From the NCBI RefSeq assembly GCF_039696035.1, contig NZ_CP155567.1, positions 1,253,501 to 1,317,500 on the forward strand: a DNA stretch of 64,000 nt, read 5' to 3'. This stretch comes from Microbulbifer sp. SAOS-129_SWC. GTDB lineage: Bacteria; Pseudomonadota; Gammaproteobacteria; Pseudomonadales; Cellvibrionaceae. The position numbers and the translations under genes were made by a program. Below the pieces are notes generated by a model, which made no database searches, was not told where the DNA came from, and was given only the letters and a program-made list of their open reading frames with translations. The stretch's first letter is position 1; each line of letters begins with the position of its first letter. Of this stretch, positions 17,182 to 26,839 are shown in pieces.

Positions 17182-18552
17182 TCAGAGGGTCTGCGTCGAT
17201 TTCAGCCCGATGGCAAACTTGTCGATATAAGCGTTGGGGCGATGGCCGTCGTAGACGATGCCGTCGATAAAATGCTTTTGCGGCGCGCGGAAGCCGTCTT
17301 CGTGCTTGAAGTCCGGGAACTGGTCCGCACTCACCAGTTTGTCGGCGATCAGCGATTTGGCCGCCGCGCGGTAGATATCGGGGCGGTAGACCTTTTTCGC
17401 CAGTGCCAGGTACCAGGCGTCGCTCTTGCCCTCGGCAATCTGGCCCCAGCGGCGCATCTGGGTCAGATACCAGATGGCGTCGGAGTAGTAGGGGTAGGTG
17501 GCGTTGTGACGGAAGAAAACGTTGAAATCCGGCACCTCGCGCTTGTCCCCTTTTTCGTACTCGAAGGTGCCTGTCATGCTGTTGGCAATCACTTCGTAGT
17601 CGGCGCCGACATAGTTGGACTGGGACAGGATTTTCACCGCTTCCGGGCGATTGGCATTGTGGTTTTCGTCAAGCCAGATGGCCGCGCGGATCAGCGCGCG
17701 GGTAATGCGGATGGTGGTGTTGGGGTATTTCTCCGCAAACTCGCGGGTGATGCCGAATACCTTTTCCGGGTTGTTTTTCCAGATTTCGTAGTCGGTGACC
17801 ACCGGCACTCCGATCCCTTTGAATACCGCCTGCTGGTTCCAGGGCTCGCCCACGCAATAGCCGTAAATGGTGCCGGCCTCCAGCGTTGCGGGCATCTGTG
17901 GCGGCGGCGTGACCGACAGCAAGGCGTCGGCCTGTATCTGCCCGGAGGTGTCGCCTTTCGCCGGCGCGTAGTAACCGGGATTGATGCCGCCGGCGGCGAG
18001 CCAGTAACGCAGTTCATAGTTGTGGGTGGAGACTGGGAACACCATGCCCATATTGAACGGCTTGCCCGCGGCCCGGTACTTGTCCACCACCGGTTTCAGC
18101 GCATCCGCCTTGATCGGGTGTCGGGGCTTACCGTTGGCCGCGGTGGGGATGTTCTTTTTCATCTGTTGCCAGATTTCGTTGGAAACGGTAATGCCATTGC
18201 CGTTCAGGTCCATCGAGAAGGGGGTGATGATGTCTGCGTGGGTGCCGTAACCCATGGTGGCGGCGAGTGGCTGGCCGGCCAGCATATGGGCGCCGTCGAG
18301 GCGGCCGTCGATAACGCCATCGAGCAACACTTTCCAGTTGGCCTGGGCCTGAATGGTGACGTAGAGGCCCTCGTCTTCGAAAAATCCCTTTTCATAGGCG
18401 ATGGCGATCGGTGCCATGTCCGTGAGTTTGATAAAACCGAAGGTCAGCTCTTCTTTTTCCGGGTAGCCCAGATCGGCGGCGATTGAGGGCACCGGGCCGC
18501 AGGCGAGTGCCATTAGCAGGGATACGCCCCTGAAAAATTTCTTCCATTGCAT
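17182..18552 (-). CDS. Nitrate-type ABC transporter substrate-binding protein (NrtA/CmpA-like)
   Basis: A 456-residue exported receptor. The signal peptide ends [10 protein letters not shown]. The domain begins [22 protein letters not shown], followed by [18 protein letters not shown], the hallmarks of the NrtA/CmpA family. These bind nitrate/nitrite or bicarbonate, and the length matches. It is the first gene of the operon, and the promoter is sigma-54-like with a leader terminator. That regulation favours nitrate over bicarbonate, but no nitrate or nitrite reductase gene lies in the window. Confidence 0.92.
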   Translation of the reverse strand: MQWKKFFRGVSLLMALACGPVPSIAADLGYPEKEELTFGFIKLTDMAPIAIAYEKGFFEDEGLYVTIQAQANWKVLLDGVIDGRLDGAHMLAGQPLAATMGYGTHADIITPFSMDLNGNGITVSNEIWQQMKKNIPTAANGKPRHPIKADALKPVVDKYRAAGKPFNMGMVFPVSTHNYELRYWLAAGGINPGYYAPAKGDTSGQIQADALLSVTPPPQMPATLEAGTIYGYCVGEPWNQQAVFKGIGVPVVTDYEIWKNNPEKVFGITREFAEKYPNTTIRITRALIRAAIWLDENHNANRPEAVKILSQSNYVGADYEVIANSMTGTFEYEKGDKREVPDFNVFFRHNATYPYYSDAIWYLTQMRRWGQIAEGKSDAWYLALAKKVYRPDIYRAAAKSLIADKLVSADQFPDFKHEDGFRAPQKHFIDGIVYDGHRPNAYIDKFAIGLKSTQTL

Positions 18553-18597
18553 CTGCTTAACTCCCCTTTTGATGGTCGTCTGCGCTGGCTGCAGCGC

Positions 18598-18647
18598 AAA
18601 AAAAAACGCTCATCGACAGGCTGCACGGGGCAGCGAATCGATGAGCG
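18598..18647 (-). terminator. Leader terminator (attenuator) of the nitrate transport operon
   Basis: Read on the minus strand: CGCTCATCGA, internal loop, GCTGC-5 nt-GCAGC, internal loop, TCGATGAGCG, then nine T. A full intrinsic terminator lies inside the leader, 45 bp before the start of the receptor gene and downstream of the promoter. This is the layout of operons controlled by antitermination, as for nitrate genes under NasR/NasT-type ANTAR proteins. Confidence 0.85.
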
Positions 18648-18706
18648 CCTCTGCTCACGGCCGGCCGAGAATTCCGGTCGGCGACAAATTTTCTGTAGGT
18701 GACGGT

Positions 18707-18724
18707 GGCTGCCGCGGGGCAGCC
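18707..18724 (-). promoter_or_regulatory. Leader hairpin upstream of the attenuator
   Basis: GGCTGCC-CCGC-GGCAGCC on the RNA strand, a 7-bp stem about 15 nt from the predicted transcript start. Another, weaker hairpin (about 18662-18684) lies between it and the terminator. They may be part of an antiterminator or protein-binding fold. Confidence 0.4.
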
Positions 18725-18748
18725 GGGTGTTTTCCTTCACTGGATGGG

Positions 18749-18766
18749 TTGCACAGATTGTGCCAA
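18749..18766 (-). promoter_or_regulatory. Sigma-54 promoter of the nitrate transport operon
   Basis: On the minus strand TTGGCACAATCTGTGCAA, with GG and GC exactly 10 bases apart and the conserved TTGGCAC block. Transcription should start near 18739, giving a leader of about 187 nt. An imperfect inverted repeat CACGC-GAT-GCGTG at 18785-18797 might bind an NtrC-like activator; this is weak. The rest of the 500-bp gap up to 19052 holds only the fadL terminator. Confidence 0.75.
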
Positions 18767-19002
18767 ACATATATTGGCGGCGACCACGCGATGCGTGCCG
18801 CCTGCTGATCGTGAAATTTAAGGTTTTGTATTTACTGGGTTTTTTATCGCGTGAAAATCGGGTAGCAGGGTGTTCCGGGAGGGCCGACGCAGGCGCGGCA
18901 CGCGGTGCGCCCGGAGTTCGAGTGAGAATCCGGATTGTGGCGGTGGTGTGAAATGGTGCGCGCTAGCGGCAATTTTTGGTGCGGTTGGCCGCGAGCGGGC
19001 AC

Positions 19003-19032
19003 AAAAAAGGCCGGGCAGCGAACTGCCCGGCC
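19003..19032 (-). terminator. Rho-independent terminator of fadL
   Basis: On the minus strand GGCCGGGCAG-TTCG-CTGCCCGGCC followed by TTTTTT; it begins 20 bp after the fadL stop. Confidence 0.95.
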
Positions 19033-19052
19033 CGATTCCGAAACCGTGGGGA

Positions 19053-20465
19053 TCAGAACTGGTAGTTGACGGATACGCCGGCGATCCAAGCTTCGATATT
19101 GGTGGTCTTGCCATCGAAGTAGGTCGGCACTGGGGCGGTGGTGAATTCCTGGATGGTTTCATCGTCGCCCCACAGGTAGGCGAAGCCGCCGTCGATGCTC
19201 AGGTGCTGATCGAACTTGTAGCTACCGCCGAAGGTTACCCACTGGCGATCGGTGTCCGGGATCGATAGTGTGCGCCAGGTGATCGGCAGGCCGAATGCGT
19301 TGGCGGATGCGTCAGTCGGATTGAGGCCGTCGCGCGCGGCACCCTGGTCGTAGGCGTAACCGATGCGCCAGGTGACTTCCTCGCAGGGGTAGTATTCAGC
19401 GCCGATGCTGTAGCGCCAGCCGCTCTCGAAGTTTTCTTCCTTGATATGCAGCGGGTTGAAGTCGGGCACTGGTGTACCGTTTACCTTCTGCTCGGGCAGG
19501 AAGGCTTCAAGGCGCTCGAAGTCGTTCCAGTCGGTCCATAGGGCGCTCAGGGCCAGTCCCCAGTTTTGACCAAACTTGTGGTAGAAGCCCAGCTCCCAGG
19601 TGTCCGGCAGGTCCAGGGTCAGCTTGCCCTTTGTGTTGTGCAGTGGCTGGCCGTTGACGCCGGTGATCAGGTCGGAGCTGACATCGCCTTCCAGTTCCGG
19701 GTTCAGCTCGGCGTGGTAGGAAATACCCACGCGGGTGTGGTCGTCGATATTCCACAGGGCGCCGATACTCCAGCTGACATCCCAGTCGTCGCCATCGAGC
19801 TTCAGCACGCTGGCGCCGGACAGGTTGCGACCCACCACCGGCGCCAGTACGGGGTCGAGCGGGAAGTTGTTCGGGATCGAGCTTTTAAGGGTGGCATCGG
19901 CGTACAGGAAGTTGGCCGCCAGGCCGATGCTGAAGATGTCCCGGTAGTTGTAGGCCACGGATGGGGCAATGTTGACGGTGGTCAGCTGGGTCTTGTTGGC
20001 GATGCTGGTTACCAGCCAGTCGTTGTCAAAATCGGTTTCCAGGCCGTAGTTGGAGTACGCGGACACGCCGAATGACCAGCAGGGGTCAATCGGCACCGCG
20101 AGGGAGAAGTTGGGAACCCAGGCGCTGGTGGCGTAGTCGTTCGCAGTATCATGCAGCGGTTCCAGGGGGGTGTAACCGCCAGTTGTGGTGTTCGGCAAGA
20201 AGTAGGTGACGTCGCCGGCCGCGTCGATTTCCGGATTTACGTACAGCGCGCCGCCGGACAGGCTGATCGTTTTAAACAGGGCGGAACCCGCGGGGTTGCG
20301 CGTGAGGATCGAGGTGTTGTCGCCAATGGTGTTTTCCCCGGCGAAGGCGCGGCCGAGACCGGAGCTGCTGGTTTCATTCAGGAAAAAACCAGCTGCCATG
20401 GTGCCGCTGGACACTGTGCTGATCGCTGCTGCGAGCAGCGCGCGTCGCAGAATAGTGCTTTTCAT
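19053..20465 (-). CDS. FadL-family long-chain fatty acid outer membrane channel
   Basis: A 470-residue outer membrane barrel of the FadL/OmpP1/TodX family. The signal peptide ends SGTMAAGF, followed by the N-terminal hatch (NETSSSGLGRAFAGENT) and the NPA motif (LTRNPAGSALF) that defines the family. The last residue is Phe. I prefer the ATG at 20465 (MKSTILRRALLAAAIS) over 20498, because it puts a normal signal peptide at the very start. FadL proteins bring long-chain fatty acids or other hydrophobic compounds into the cell. It has its own terminator, so it is a single-gene unit. Confidence 0.92.
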   Translation of the reverse strand: MKSTILRRALLAAAISTVSSGTMAAGFFLNETSSSGLGRAFAGENTIGDNTSILTRNPAGSALFKTISLSGGALYVNPEIDAAGDVTYFLPNTTTGGYTPLEPLHDTANDYATSAWVPNFSLAVPIDPCWSFGVSAYSNYGLETDFDNDWLVTSIANKTQLTTVNIAPSVAYNYRDIFSIGLAANFLYADATLKSSIPNNFPLDPVLAPVVGRNLSGASVLKLDGDDWDVSWSIGALWNIDDHTRVGISYHAELNPELEGDVSSDLITGVNGQPLHNTKGKLTLDLPDTWELGFYHKFGQNWGLALSALWTDWNDFERLEAFLPEQKVNGTPVPDFNPLHIKEENFESGWRYSIGAEYYPCEEVTWRIGYAYDQGAARDGLNPTDASANAFGLPITWRTLSIPDTDRQWVTFGGSYKFDQHLSIDGGFAYLWGDDETIQEFTTAPVPTYFDGKTTNIEAWIAGVSVNYQF

Positions 20466-20695
20466 TGAGATTCCACTCTTTTTTATTGCCGTTAACAAGA
20501 AGCCACTGCTCTAACAGCGCTGAGCCGCCAGTGGCGGGAAAGCCGGTCGCTTTCGTGACAAATTCCCTGGTGCCGGAAGTTTAGCAGCGCCAAACTGGCG
20601 GACCAGTGGAATTTTGCGACTTTATAAAGACAAAAGAGCGAAAAATCTATTGAGTGACGTGCTTTTTTTTCACGTTTTAGATGAAGCGAGAAAAT

Positions 20696-21412
20696 TTATT
20701 GACGAGCACCGACGCTTTTTCCATCTATGGATAATTCGGTCAATTCAATCTGGTAGGTTTTGCCATCTTCGCTCTGCATCAGTTTAACCAGCGCATAGTT
20801 CCACTGCGGTGCAAACCAGATACTGGTCTCGCGATCGGAATCGCCGTCGGGCACCCGCTTTACGCGCACCGTTTCCACTTCCCCCAGCGGCGTGCGCAGC
20901 ATTTCCCGGCCGTCGACGGCAAAATTGTATTCATTGAGTCTTTTGCCGTCGGCAATCTGATAATTCAGGTTTTTTTTGCCGGCAGCCACATCGAGTGCCA
21001 GCTGTAACTGGTAGGTTAATTTGTCGTGTACGTCGCGCGGCACATTATCGAGTGTGCGCTTGGGCCTGTTCAGGTTGACCACGCGATGCTCGGCCTGCTC
21101 GAAGTTCAGCCGCGTGTGGCGGTCCCGGCCGAGGCCGGTTTTGTGGTATTCGTAATGCTGTGGGTGCAGCTGTCCATTAACGTCGCGAAAGCGGGAAAAT
21201 TCGCGGATGCCGGCGAACAGGGAGTCGACATCAAAGTCCAGGCGCCAGCTGCCGTCGCTGCCACTCAGGCGGCGCTTGGCAGTGACGCCGATGGCGCCAT
21301 AGTGCGCGGTATAGGTGGCGACGAAGGGTTTGAGTTGCGGCTGATCTGCTGCCTGCGCCGGCAGCACGGCGATCAGGCAGAGGAATAAAAACGTAAGAAT
21401 GCGAACCGGCAC
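20696..21412 (-). CDS. DUF3108 domain protein, exported
   Basis: A 238-residue protein with a signal peptide (about residues 1-21, ending AQAADQ). The body fits DUF3108: YTAHYGAIGVTAKRRL near the start, then the beta-rich FSRFRDVNGQLHPQHYEY and LDNVPRDVHDKLTYQLQLAL, and WFAPQWNYALVKL near the end. The function of this periplasmic family is unknown. It follows purN by about 100 bp on the same strand; this purM-purN-DUF3108 order occurs in related bacteria and suggests one transcript. Confidence 0.85.
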   Translation of the reverse strand: MPVRILTFLFLCLIAVLPAQAADQPQLKPFVATYTAHYGAIGVTAKRRLSGSDGSWRLDFDVDSLFAGIREFSRFRDVNGQLHPQHYEYHKTGLGRDRHTRLNFEQAEHRVVNLNRPKRTLDNVPRDVHDKLTYQLQLALDVAAGKKNLNYQIADGKRLNEYNFAVDGREMLRTPLGEVETVRVKRVPDGDSDRETSIWFAPQWNYALVKLMQSEDGKTYQIELTELSIDGKSVGARQ

Positions 21413-21515
21413 TGGGACCTCCTGTTGTCGAAGTCCCGCACCGCGATGACGCCGGTGCGGGAAATGTGTTCACACACATTACTGACCGCAAGTCGGCGAC
21501 AAAAGTGCCGCCGGA

Positions 21516-22169
21516 TCAACCGGTCACTGTGTACCCGCTGCGCGGCAGCGGTTCGCCGTCGAGTTCGACACGGTCGTCCAGCATACGCAGACGACCCCGG
21601 GCGAACCAGGATACTGCCATAGGGTAGATGAAGTGTTCCTGAATCTGCACCCGCGCGGCGAGTGTGTCGGCACTGTCGCCGGGCTCGACCGGTATCCGCG
21701 CCTGGATGATGGCGGGGCCGCCGTCCAGCTCCTCGGTGACGAAGTGTACCGTAGCGCCGTGTTCGCGGTCGCCGGCGTCCAGGGCGCGCTGGTGGGTATG
21801 CAGCCCCTGGTATTTGGGCAGCAGCGACGGATGGATATTGAGCAGGCGACCGCTGTAGTGGCGCACGAACTCCGGCGTGAGGATACGCATGAAGCCGGCC
21901 AGCACCACCAGTCCGGGCTGGTGCCGGTCGATCTCTTCGATCAGGGCGCGATCGAACGACTCGCGGTCGGCAAAATCCCGGTGGCTGACGGCAACGGTGT
22001 TGATACCGGCGTCGCGCGCGCGGGTGAGGCCGTAGGCCTCCGCCTTGTTGCTGATCACCGCGCACACGTTGAAATCGGCATCCGCTGCGGCGGCGCCGTC
22101 GATCAGCGCCTGCAGATTGGTGCCGCTGCCGGAGATCAGCACTACGACATTACATTTATCCCGCGACAT
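21516..22169 (-). CDS. purN: Phosphoribosylglycinamide formyltransferase
   Basis: A 217-residue GAR transformylase that adds the formyl group from 10-formyl-THF in purine synthesis. Motifs: ISGSGTNLQALI (phosphate-binding loop), AGFMRILTPEFV, and NIHPSLLPKYQG with the catalytic Asn and His, then VHFVTEELDGGPAI with the catalytic Asp. The start ATG overlaps the purM stop by one base (TGATG), so it is coupled to purM. Confidence 0.97.
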   Translation of the reverse strand: MSRDKCNVVVLISGSGTNLQALIDGAAAADADFNVCAVISNKAEAYGLTRARDAGINTVAVSHRDFADRESFDRALIEEIDRHQPGLVVLAGFMRILTPEFVRHYSGRLLNIHPSLLPKYQGLHTHQRALDAGDREHGATVHFVTEELDGGPAIIQARIPVEPGDSADTLAARVQIQEHFIYPMAVSWFARGRLRMLDDRVELDGEPLPRSGYTVTG

Positions 22170-23221
22170 CAGAGTCCCGCCAGCTCTACCGCTTCACCGC
22201 CGTCGCTGGCCGCTTCGATGCTGCCGATGACAAAGGCGTCCTCGCCCAGCTGGCGCAGGGTGGCCAGCGCGGCGTCCGCCTGGTCCGCGGGTACGCAGAT
22301 CACCATGCCCACACCGCAGTTGAAGGTGCGGTACATTTCGCGGCGCTCGATATTGCCGGCCTCGCGCAGCCAGTCGAACACCGGCGGCAGTTCCCAGCTG
22401 GTGACGTCGATGCGCGCACAGGTGCCCTCGGGCAGGACTCGGGGCAGGTTTTCCAGCAGGCCGCCGCCGGTGATGTGGCTGAGCGCATTGACCTGGTGGG
22501 ATTTCATCAGCTCCAGCAGGTTCTTCACATAGATGCGGGTCGGCGCCATCAGCGCCCTGGCCAGGGTGGTATCGCCCATCGGTTGTTGCAGGTCGGCACC
22601 GCTGATCTCCAGCACCTTGCGGATCAGCGAGTAGCCGTTGGAATGCGGGCCGCTGGCGCCGAGGCCGATCAGCTTGTCGCCGGCCCGGACTTTGCTGCCG
22701 TCGATGATTTCGGATTTCTCCACCACGCCCACGCAGAAGCCGGCCAGGTCGTAATCGTCACCCTCGTACATACCGGGCATTTCCGCGGTCTCGCCGCCCA
22801 CCAGGGCACAGCCGGACAGTTCACAACCCTGGCCGATACCGGTAACCACCTCCGCGGCGATATCCACGTTGAGCTTGCCGGTGGCGTAGTAGTCGAGGAA
22901 GAACAGCGGCTCGGCGCCGGCCACGACCAGATCGTTGACACACATGGCCACCAGGTCGATGCCGATGCTGTCGTGGATACCCAGATCCATGGCCAGGCGC
23001 AACTTGGTGCCCACACCGTCGGTGCCGGAAACCAGCACCGGCTCCCGGTAGCCGCTGGGCAGCTCGCACAGCGCGCCGAAGCCGCCCAAGCCTCCCATCA
23101 CCTCGGGGCGCGCGGTGCGCTTGGCGACGTGCTTGATGCGCTCGACCAGGGCGTTGCCCGCGTCGATATCGACACCGGCGTCTTTGTAGGACAGTGACTG
23201 TTGCGGCTTGGAATCGCTCAT
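22169..23221 (-). CDS. purM: Phosphoribosylformylglycinamidine cyclo-ligase (AIR synthetase)
   Basis: A 350-residue PurM that closes the imidazole ring of AIR using ATP. It has [20 protein letters not shown] at the start, then [17 protein letters not shown] and the [11 protein letters not shown] motif of the ATP site. Its length is normal. It is first in the purM-purN pair and divergent from the DUF2066 gene; 250 bp separate the starts. No PurR box was recognised in that gap. Confidence 0.97.
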   Translation of the reverse strand: MSDSKPQQSLSYKDAGVDIDAGNALVERIKHVAKRTARPEVMGGLGGFGALCELPSGYREPVLVSGTDGVGTKLRLAMDLGIHDSIGIDLVAMCVNDLVVAGAEPLFFLDYYATGKLNVDIAAEVVTGIGQGCELSGCALVGGETAEMPGMYEGDDYDLAGFCVGVVEKSEIIDGSKVRAGDKLIGLGASGPHSNGYSLIRKVLEISGADLQQPMGDTTLARALMAPTRIYVKNLLELMKSHQVNALSHITGGGLLENLPRVLPEGTCARIDVTSWELPPVFDWLREAGNIERREMYRTFNCGVGMVICVPADQADAALATLRQLGEDAFVIGSIEAASDGGEAVELAGL

Positions 23222-23471
23222 GATTCATCCTGCTGTGGGGGCTCGAAGGGCGCGTATTCTAGTGGAAAATATCCCCATTGTGCGAATAGACGGGCATTTC
23301 CCGCAAATCTCCCGCTGTGACGGCCGCAGCGGGCGTAACTTTGCGAGAAATGCGGGCCAGGTACTGGGAGAAATAACCGACACTGATACAATAGCCGCAA
23401 TTCGAGCCCTGTCCGCCGTGTTTGGCGGCCGGGGCCGCTTCCGCAGATAAGAAGTTTTGGGGAGAGAACCA

Positions 23472-24569
23472 ATGTTTCAGCTGCTCCGGCGCGGTTGGGC
23501 GTCCAGCCTGGTGGCACTGCTGTTATGTGCCGTGGTATTGCCGGCCCAGGCGCGGGTGATTCCGGACCTGTATGAGGTGGTCGAGGCGGTGCCCAGTCGC
23601 GGCGCCACCGATCGCGCGGACGCCAGTAGTCGCGGCCTGGAACAGGTATTCGTGCGCGTCACCGGCGATGCCGATATCGGTAGCAACCCGCAACTGAAGC
23701 CGCTGCTGGCGGCTGCCCGGCAGTATGTGCAGAGCTATCGCTACGAGTCGGAAGACAACCAGCTGTACCTGCACCTGTCCTACGATCCCCAGGCCGTGGC
23801 GGAACAGGTGCACAAGCTGCAGTTGCCGATGTGGCCCAACAACCGTCCCGCGACCCTGGTGTGGCTGGCGGTGGACAGCCTGCGCGACGGCCGCAGCGCG
23901 CTCAGCGAGAACGACAGCCCCGAGCTGTACGCGGCGCTCGACGGTATCGCCATGCAGCGCGGGTTACCGGTGGATTTCCCGGTCATGGACGCCAATGATC
24001 GCGGGAAAATGCCGCTGGGTAACCTGTGGGCGCAGGACGAACAGGCCGCCGAGCGCGCCGCCGTGCGCTATCGCCCCGACGCCACACTGATGGGCCGGTT
24101 GCTGGAGATTTCCGACAATCGCTGGCAGGCCAACTGGCTGCTGATCCAGGGCGGGCGCAGCTACGCCTTCGATGCCAGTGGTGACTCCATGGAGCAGGTG
24201 GCCATGCGCGGTATCGACGAGGCGGCCAATGTACTGGCGCAGCGCTACGCGGTACGCCCCGACAACGGTGGCGGCCAGCAGAGCGCGGTGGTGGTGGAAA
24301 TCTCCGGTGTCGACAGCTTTGCCGCCTACACCGCCGCTTCCAGTTACCTGCAGGGGCTGGCACAGGTCAGTGCCGCAGAGCTGTTGTCTGTCGATCGCGA
24401 CCGTCTGCGTTTTGCCCTGACTACCGCGGCGCCGCTGCCGCGGTTGCGCGACGCGCTGGCGCTGAACCGCAAACTGCATCAGCGCGCTGACGAAGGCCCC
24501 ATTGACCTCAGTGGTTACCGCGCCCCCGCGGGCAGTGCGCAGAACCCCCTGAGCTACGACTGGCACTGA
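23472..24569 (+). CDS. DUF2066 domain protein, exported
   Basis: A 365-residue protein with a signal peptide (ending LPAQARVIPD). DUF2066 features follow: RGLEQVFVRVTGD and YVQSYRYESEDNQLYLHLSYDPQAV in the first 120 residues. The function of the family is unknown. I start at 23472, where GGGGAGAGAACC precedes the ATG. Only one base separates it from hda, so they are surely cotranscribed; DUF2066-hda is a conserved pair beside purMN in many gammaproteobacteria. Confidence 0.88.
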   Translation: MFQLLRRGWASSLVALLLCAVVLPAQARVIPDLYEVVEAVPSRGATDRADASSRGLEQVFVRVTGDADIGSNPQLKPLLAAARQYVQSYRYESEDNQLYLHLSYDPQAVAEQVHKLQLPMWPNNRPATLVWLAVDSLRDGRSALSENDSPELYAALDGIAMQRGLPVDFPVMDANDRGKMPLGNLWAQDEQAAERAAVRYRPDATLMGRLLEISDNRWQANWLLIQGGRSYAFDASGDSMEQVAMRGIDEAANVLAQRYAVRPDNGGGQQSAVVVEISGVDSFAAYTAASSYLQGLAQVSAAELLSVDRDRLRFALTTAAPLPRLRDALALNRKLHQRADEGPIDLSGYRAPAGSAQNPLSYDWH

Positions 24570-24570
24570 G

Positions 24571-25296
24571 ATGACCAGAGACAAGGGCGTTCCGCAGCAG
24601 CTGTCGCTGGGGGTTTCCCTGCGGGACGACGCCACCTTCGATAATTTCTATCTGGCGCCGTCGGACACCAATCAACAGGTAGTGGTCGCGCTGGAGCAGT
24701 TTGCCGGCGGCCAGTCGATCGAGCCGGTGATCTATGTCTGGGGCGAGGCCGGTAGCGGCGTCAGCCACCTGCTGCAGTCGGTGTGCCAGCGCGCCGACGC
24801 CGGCGGCCGCAGTTTCCAGTACCTGCCGCTGGCAGAGCTGCTGGACATAGATCCGTCGGTAGCCCTCGACCGCCTGGAGCAGCTGGACCTGGTCTGTATC
24901 GATGACCTGCACCTGATCGAGGGGCAGTCGGAGTGGCAGACGGCGCTGTTCCACCTGTACAACCGCGTACGTGACAGCGGCCGCCAGCTGTTGCTGGGGG
25001 CGCGCAAGTCGCCGCGCAATCTGTCGCTGGAGCTCGCCGACCTGACGTCGCGGCTGCAGTGGGGCCTGACTTTCCAGCTGCGCCCGCTCAACGACGGCGA
25101 CAAGCTCACGGCCCTGCGCCAGCGCAGCCGCCTGCGCGGTTTCGACCTGCCGGAAGACGTCGCCCAGTACATACTGCACCGCGCGCCGCGGGATACCCGC
25201 GCGCTGTTCGATTGCCTCGAACAGCTCGACCGGGCGTCGCTGGTGGCGCAGCGCAAAATCACCATTCCGTTCGTCAAGCAGGTGCTCAATATCTGA
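24571..25296 (+). CDS. hda: DnaA regulatory inactivator Hda
   Basis: A 241-residue DnaA paralogue. With the DNA-loaded beta clamp it stimulates ATP hydrolysis by DnaA to prevent re-initiation. The N-terminal QLSLGVSL is a clamp-binding motif. The P-loop is the degenerate WGEAGSGVSHLLQS seen in Hda proteins, Walker B is LVCIDDLHLIEG, and it has no DnaA DNA-binding domain. It follows the DUF2066 gene by one base. Confidence 0.95.
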   Translation: MTRDKGVPQQLSLGVSLRDDATFDNFYLAPSDTNQQVVVALEQFAGGQSIEPVIYVWGEAGSGVSHLLQSVCQRADAGGRSFQYLPLAELLDIDPSVALDRLEQLDLVCIDDLHLIEGQSEWQTALFHLYNRVRDSGRQLLLGARKSPRNLSLELADLTSRLQWGLTFQLRPLNDGDKLTALRQRSRLRGFDLPEDVAQYILHRAPRDTRALFDCLEQLDRASLVAQRKITIPFVKQVLNI

Positions 25297-25304
25297 TTGA
25301 CTGT

Positions 25305-25338
25305 GGCTGCGCGCGACCCGCCGTTGGCGCGCGCAGCC
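25305..25338. terminator. Hairpin between hda and the beta-CASP gene
   Basis: GGCTGCGCGC, 14-nt gap, GCGCGCAGCC (extends by one more G-C pair), between convergent genes. There is no T tract, so termination is only inferred. Confidence 0.45.
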
Positions 25339-25383
25339 CCTCGTAGCTCCAAATCCTCCCGATACCCTCTGCTCCACAGCCAT

Positions 25384-26739
25384 TCAGAGATGCAGCACCT
25401 GCCGGTATTCCGGCACTATGGGGTGGAAGTTGGTGTGTTCCTTCAGGTAGAAGCGCAACGCATCGGCGGCATCCGGCTCGCCGTGCACCAGCTGGACCGG
25501 CGTATCCGCCTGCATTTGCGACTGCTGCAGCCAGGCACCGAGTTCACGGTAATCGGCGTGCGCGGACATCCCCTCGATCATCTCTACCTGCGCCCTGCAG
25601 GGTACCTGCTCGCCGTGAATTTTCACCGTGGTACCGCCGCCAGTGAGCCTCGCGCCGCGGGTGCCGCCGGCCTGGTAGCCGCAGAAGAGCAGGGTGGTGT
25701 GGTGGTCGGGCAGCAGCCGTTTCATGTGGTGCAGGATGCGCCCGCCGGTGGCCATGCCGCTGCCGGCGATGATGATGTGCGGGTACTGGATGTTCTCCAG
25801 CGCCTTGGATTCGTCGACGCTGTGGGTGTAGATGATGCCGCGGTGCATATGCTGGCACTCGGCGGGGCTCAGGCGATGCTGGTCCGCATACTGGCAGTAA
25901 AGGTCGGTGACATCGATGGCCATGGGGCTGTCGAGATAGATCGGCAGCTCTGGAATGTCGCCACTGTCCATCAGGGTCACCAGCAGATACTGCAGTGCCT
26001 GGGCGCGGCCCACGGCAAAGCTCGGGATCAGCAGCACGCCACCGTGGCTGGCGGTTTCATTGACTACCCGCGCCAGTTCGTGGTGCACATCGACCTGCGG
26101 GTGGCGGCGGTTGCCGTAGGTGGACTCCATCAGCAACAGGTCCAGTTCCGGCAGTGGCTGTGGCGGGCGCATGATCAGGTCGTTGGGTCGGCCAACGTCG
26201 CCGGAAAAGCCGACCCGGGTACCGTTGTTGTCGACGATCGCACTGCCGGCGCCGAGGATATGTCCGGCCGGCTGCAGGTGCACCCGGCTGTTGCCGATGG
26301 AAAATTCCTGGCCGAAATCCAGCGGCTGGAACAGCTCCATACTGCGCTCGGCGGTCTCACCGTCGTACAGCGGTTCCGGGTGCGTGTGTTTACTCAGCTT
26401 GTGGCGGGCGTAGAAGCGCGCATCCTCTTCCTGGATACGGCCGCTGTCCGGCAGCAGGATGCCGCACAGGTCGCGGGTGGCACGGTGGCAATAGACCGGG
26501 CCACGATACCCCTGCTGATATAGCCGCGGAATATAACCGGAGTGATCGATATGGGCGTGGGTCAGGACCACCGCATCCAGGCGCCCGATATCGAACGCCT
26601 GTGGCTGCCAGTTGCGCTCGCGCAGCCATTTGTAGCCCTGGTAGAGGCCGCAGTCGACGAGGAAGTTGCAGTCGCCGTCTTCGATCAGGAACTTGGAACC
26701 GGTAACCGTCTGGGTGGCGCCGAGAAAAATCAGTTTCAT
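25384..26739 (-). CDS. MBL-fold beta-CASP ribonuclease (YsgC/Ysh1-like)
   Basis: A 451-residue metallo-beta-lactamase/beta-CASP protein with a C-terminal RMMBL part. Zinc motif THAHIDHSGYIPRL (His61, His63, Asp65, His66), later GFSGDVGRP, the beta-CASP segment with IAGSGMATGGRILHHMKRLL, and the final HGEPDAADAL. This group processes or degrades RNA. I start at 26739 (MKLIFLGATQTVTGS), with GGAGG 9 bp upstream. The phosphorylase gene ends about 100 bp upstream on the same strand, which suggests joint RNA and nucleotide salvage. Confidence 0.92.
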   Translation of the reverse strand: MKLIFLGATQTVTGSKFLIEDGDCNFLVDCGLYQGYKWLRERNWQPQAFDIGRLDAVVLTHAHIDHSGYIPRLYQQGYRGPVYCHRATRDLCGILLPDSGRIQEEDARFYARHKLSKHTHPEPLYDGETAERSMELFQPLDFGQEFSIGNSRVHLQPAGHILGAGSAIVDNNGTRVGFSGDVGRPNDLIMRPPQPLPELDLLLMESTYGNRRHPQVDVHHELARVVNETASHGGVLLIPSFAVGRAQALQYLLVTLMDSGDIPELPIYLDSPMAIDVTDLYCQYADQHRLSPAECQHMHRGIIYTHSVDESKALENIQYPHIIIAGSGMATGGRILHHMKRLLPDHHTTLLFCGYQAGGTRGARLTGGGTTVKIHGEQVPCRAQVEMIEGMSAHADYRELGAWLQQSQMQADTPVQLVHGEPDAADALRFYLKEHTNFHPIVPEYRQVLHL

Positions 26740-26839
26740 GAGATCAGCCTCCACGAATACCTTGGAGCTTGGTTTGAATCGAGCCGAGCCGGCCGGGGCG
26801 TGGCGAATTGCCGCGCGATGGCGGTAAGCAGCGGCAATG

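Noticed and set aside
18598..18724. The leader as a canonical ANTAR-type dual-hexaloop RNA
   Set aside because: The loops are 4, 7 and 5 nt and lack the A1/G4 pattern; only the attenuator layout is claimed.
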